Shown: positions 13,001-13,122 of the stretch, one piece after another
How the letters are laid out: each line of letters starts with the position of its first letter
How positions within the stretch are numbered: position 1 is the first letter of the stretch
Assembly: GCA_964618975.1 (NCBI GenBank)
Contig: CAZUDI010000079.1
Span: forward strand, 1 to 13,122
Origin: CAZUDI01 sp964618975
Lineage (GTDB): Bacteria > Desulfobacterota > Desulfomonilia > UBA1062
DNA length: 13,122 nucleotides
Direction of reading: 5' to 3'
Made by a program: the position numbers and the translations under genes
Notes under the pieces: model-generated
Database searches by the model: none
Seen by the model: the letters and a program-made list of their open reading frames with translations, nothing else
Told to the model about the DNA's origin: nothing

Positions 13001-13055
13001 AAATATATTTTTTTATTTAACATTTTAATGTCTGTTGCCGATATCTAACTCGTAT

Positions 13056-13122
13056 ATGACTGTAATCGACAAGAAACATATTGAAAAATATCGGGAGGAA
13101 AACAAGGAACTCCTTCACCAGC
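13056..13122 (+). CDS. Possible start of another gene (partial)
   Basis: From ATG 13056 the frame is open to the window edge and reads MTVIDKKHIEKYREENKELL and two further residues. It is charged, helical and plausible for an N-terminus. There is no clear ribosome-binding site before this ATG. The preceding 55 bases are very AT-rich, with a T7 run at 13006-13012, as expected of an intergenic region. Alternative starts such as TTG 13035 exist. Family cannot be judged from 22 residues. Confidence 0.4.
   Translation, partial: MTVIDKKHIEKYREENKELLHQ

Noticed and set aside
12966..13015. Terminator-like T-run after the radical SAM gene
   Set aside because: The T-rich stretch is real, but the only stem before it is GAG-GAAA-CTC, three pairs, too weak to call.

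Overview
The window is GC-rich and tightly packed, with gene content typical of a Gram-negative anaerobe. The clues are a large sigma-54 activator, a PflX-type radical SAM protein, an AMP-forming acyl-CoA ligase, a lipoprotein with a von Willebrand A (VWA) domain, and an rph-rdgB pair. I lean towards Desulfobacterota (former Deltaproteobacteria), but no RNA gene or taxonomic marker is present, so this is only an inference.

Layout. (1) Positions 1-430, minus: N-terminal part of a VWA lipoprotein, cut by the window edge. (2) 431-845: AT-richer, mostly non-coding, holding what look like eroded 3' ends of one or two genes, including a histidine-kinase C-terminus, and a perfect palindrome. (3) 846-5405: a divergent pair. 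A 1012-residue TPR-GAF-AAA+-Fis sigma-54 activator (minus) faces a metallo-beta-lactamase-fold protein (plus). The gap between them holds a near-perfect 38-bp nested palindrome about 118 bp upstream of a good -24/-12 promoter, so this reads as a one-regulator, one-target switch. (4) 5406-5614: convergent gap with several hairpins. (5) 5615-6990, minus: rph and rdgB overlapping by 4 bp, with a sigma-70-type promoter at 7024-7052. (6) 7130-10296, plus: a compact three-gene unit of a GT39/ArnT-like membrane glycosyltransferase, an 86-residue protein with nine cysteines, and a Nudix-eIF2B-like fusion. (7) 10297-10610: a leader with a candidate promoter and alternative hairpins. (8) 10611-13000, plus: an acyl-CoA ligase overlapping a PflX-type radical SAM protein by 1 base. 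(9) 13001-13122: AT-rich gap and probably the first codons of another gene.

The best candidates for something undescribed are the sigma-54/MBL module, whose MBL protein lacks the first metal-binding histidine, and the three-gene unit ending in a Nudix-eIF2B fusion whose two catalytic signatures both look altered. The acyl-CoA ligase also departs from its family at the P-loop lysine. Its translational overlap with a radical SAM gene of unknown substrate is a further lead.
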